Of a stretch of DNA of 15,347 nt, positions 14,498 to 15,347 are shown piece by piece (positions within the stretch are counted from its first letter, which is position 1; the number at the start of each line of letters is the position of its first letter). The stretch is from Phoronis ovalis (Eukaryota; Phoronida; Phoronidae). Under the pieces are notes generated by a model. That model ran no database searches. It was not told the origin of the DNA and saw only the letters and a list, made by a program, of their open reading frames with translations. The translations under genes were made by a program, and so were the position numbers. Location of the stretch: assembly GCA_028565635.1 (NCBI GenBank), contig JAOXYB010028068.1, positions 1-15,347 of the forward strand, written 5' to 3'.

Positions 14498-15347
14498 CTA
14501 AGAAAACAGAGAATGCACATTACATGTAACAGTAACTCGTGATGTTACTTCTGAAGTACTGCATTTTTCGGCCAGTAAGTCGATGTGGAGTATAAGTCGA
14601 TTTGGTTAATTTTTCCATTTTTCTATCCTTTATTCACATTAACTTGAAGTGGAGTGTAAGATGATCATGGTTTTGTATGGTTCAAGGGAGCATAAGTATC
14701 AAATTAAAAAAATAATCCCAAGAATAGGGTTGCAATGATGGTACAGTTACCTTAATTATCACTCAGTATTCGATGTGGGTTATGAAATCGTGGCTATTTA
14801 TTCTCGTTATAATCCTTAATTATGATAGTTAAATGAGATTGTATGATTTACTTACAAGTAATTGTTCAAGGACATCAGATACATGTAAAAGTCCAAATAT
14901 ATTTGAAACTGTTTAAAAATGTGTATTCCATCAAATGTTCCATTTAAAGACATGCTTAGTTTTATCCTGCTCTCAAATATAACAGCATGATTTCTAGCAT
15001 TATCTCCCACCAGGTAGCACTTCTGCTACTGTGATGTCTCAAATGGAAATGTATAGACTTATATGGCATAAGGTCACAATTGATGTAACCACAGTGGTGG
15101 CGAAGTGGTCTGGCCCTGCGAAAACCTTAAATATATGATTTTTTCTTTTTTCCTCCTTGCCCCTGGCTTTTTTGGTTGTTTCTGTTTGAGATTGTACAAG
15201 AGATTGAAACTAATATTAGCTTTTTAAAGTAAAATACACCAAAATTTAATGGGATTATTTGAGCTAGGGTAAAGCTATGAATTTTGTCAGTTGTTAGGTT
15301 GCATTTTCCTGGGGGTAGCCTACATAGTGGAATAGCAAAAAATGTTG
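14498..15347 (-). other. GABPA intron or upstream region, no exon recognised
   Basis: The preceding exon must end in phase 1. No stretch here gives a matching donor with an open frame and GABPA-like sequence. A GTAAGT donor on the minus strand near 14855 was tested and fails, because the required frame has a stop just before it. The region contains a possible degenerate MITE end (14557-14620) and otherwise unremarkable AT-rich sequence. Confidence 0.55.
14557..14620 (+). mobile_element. Possible degenerate DNA-transposon (MITE) end
   Basis: TACTGCATTTTTCGGCCAGT, with the repeated phrases AGTAAGTCGA and AGTATAAGTCGA, resembles a widespread animal MITE terminus of the type TACNGTATTTTNCGGACTATAAGTCG. 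Two or three half-copies of GTGGAGTATAAG or GTGGAGTGTAAG (14583-14660) support a short internal repeat. No opposite terminus was located, so the assignment is tentative. Confidence 0.4.

Noticed and set aside
14800-14905. Minus-strand stretch ending at a GTAAGT donor as the GABPA exon before the ETS domain
   Set aside because: The phase needed to join the ETS exon puts TGA in frame near the donor, and the other frames do not resemble GABPA.
15098-15108. TGGCGAAGTGG, a perfect pol III A-box, as the head of a tRNA-derived SINE or tRNA gene
   Set aside because: No B-box (GGTTCRANNCC) or cloverleaf is found downstream within the window; an 11-base match alone is weak.

Overview
This is an intron-bearing, AT-rich eukaryotic window. 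It carries parts of two conserved animal transcription-factor genes in convergent (tail-to-tail) orientation. The plus-strand gene encodes a nuclear receptor whose DNA-binding domain matches the NR1E / E78 (Eip78C) group. This group is characteristic of invertebrates and absent from vertebrates. The minus-strand gene encodes the ETS domain and C-terminus of a GABP-alpha (GABPA) orthologue. Together they indicate an invertebrate bilaterian. A lophotrochozoan or ambulacrarian is plausible, but the sequence alone does not settle the phylum.

Layout. Positions 1-3901 show no convincing coding exon and are rich in repeats: two inverted copies of a TTCGTACACCC-type repeat, a pair of adjacent near-perfect ~60 bp palindromes, and short non-autonomous DNA elements with CCCGGGGGG termini. 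Positions 3902-9283 hold seven exons of the E78-like receptor: finger 1, finger 2, hinge, then four ligand-binding-domain exons. All have clean GT-AG junctions and compatible phases, and they read 381 residues to a TAA stop. The A/B region and start codon are not identified. Intron 3 carries a second CCCGGGG element, with an 8-bp target-site duplication and an internal ~32-bp-period array. Positions 9284 to about 12160 look like a long 3' UTR containing one small MITE. From about 12140 to 13794 lies the apparent 3' UTR of the minus-strand gene, followed by its last two exons (13795-13998 and 14274-14497). Its N-terminal exons lie beyond the right edge or were not recognised. From 14498 to 15347 only intron-like sequence is seen.

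The two genes are not an obvious functional pathway. One is a nuclear receptor expected to bind AGGTCA-type half-sites; the other is an ETS factor expected to bind GGAA sites with GABP-beta. Their physical link is the shared 3' boundary. A short inverted repeat, CAATAAAA ... TTTTATTG at 12135-12164, places a canonical poly(A) signal on each strand within 30 bp, so the two transcripts probably end at a compact bidirectional polyadenylation site.

No wholly new multi-gene system is apparent. The most noteworthy non-genic structures are the bidirectional poly(A) site, the twin palindromes, and a family of short elements that share termini but carry different ~30-bp internal arrays.
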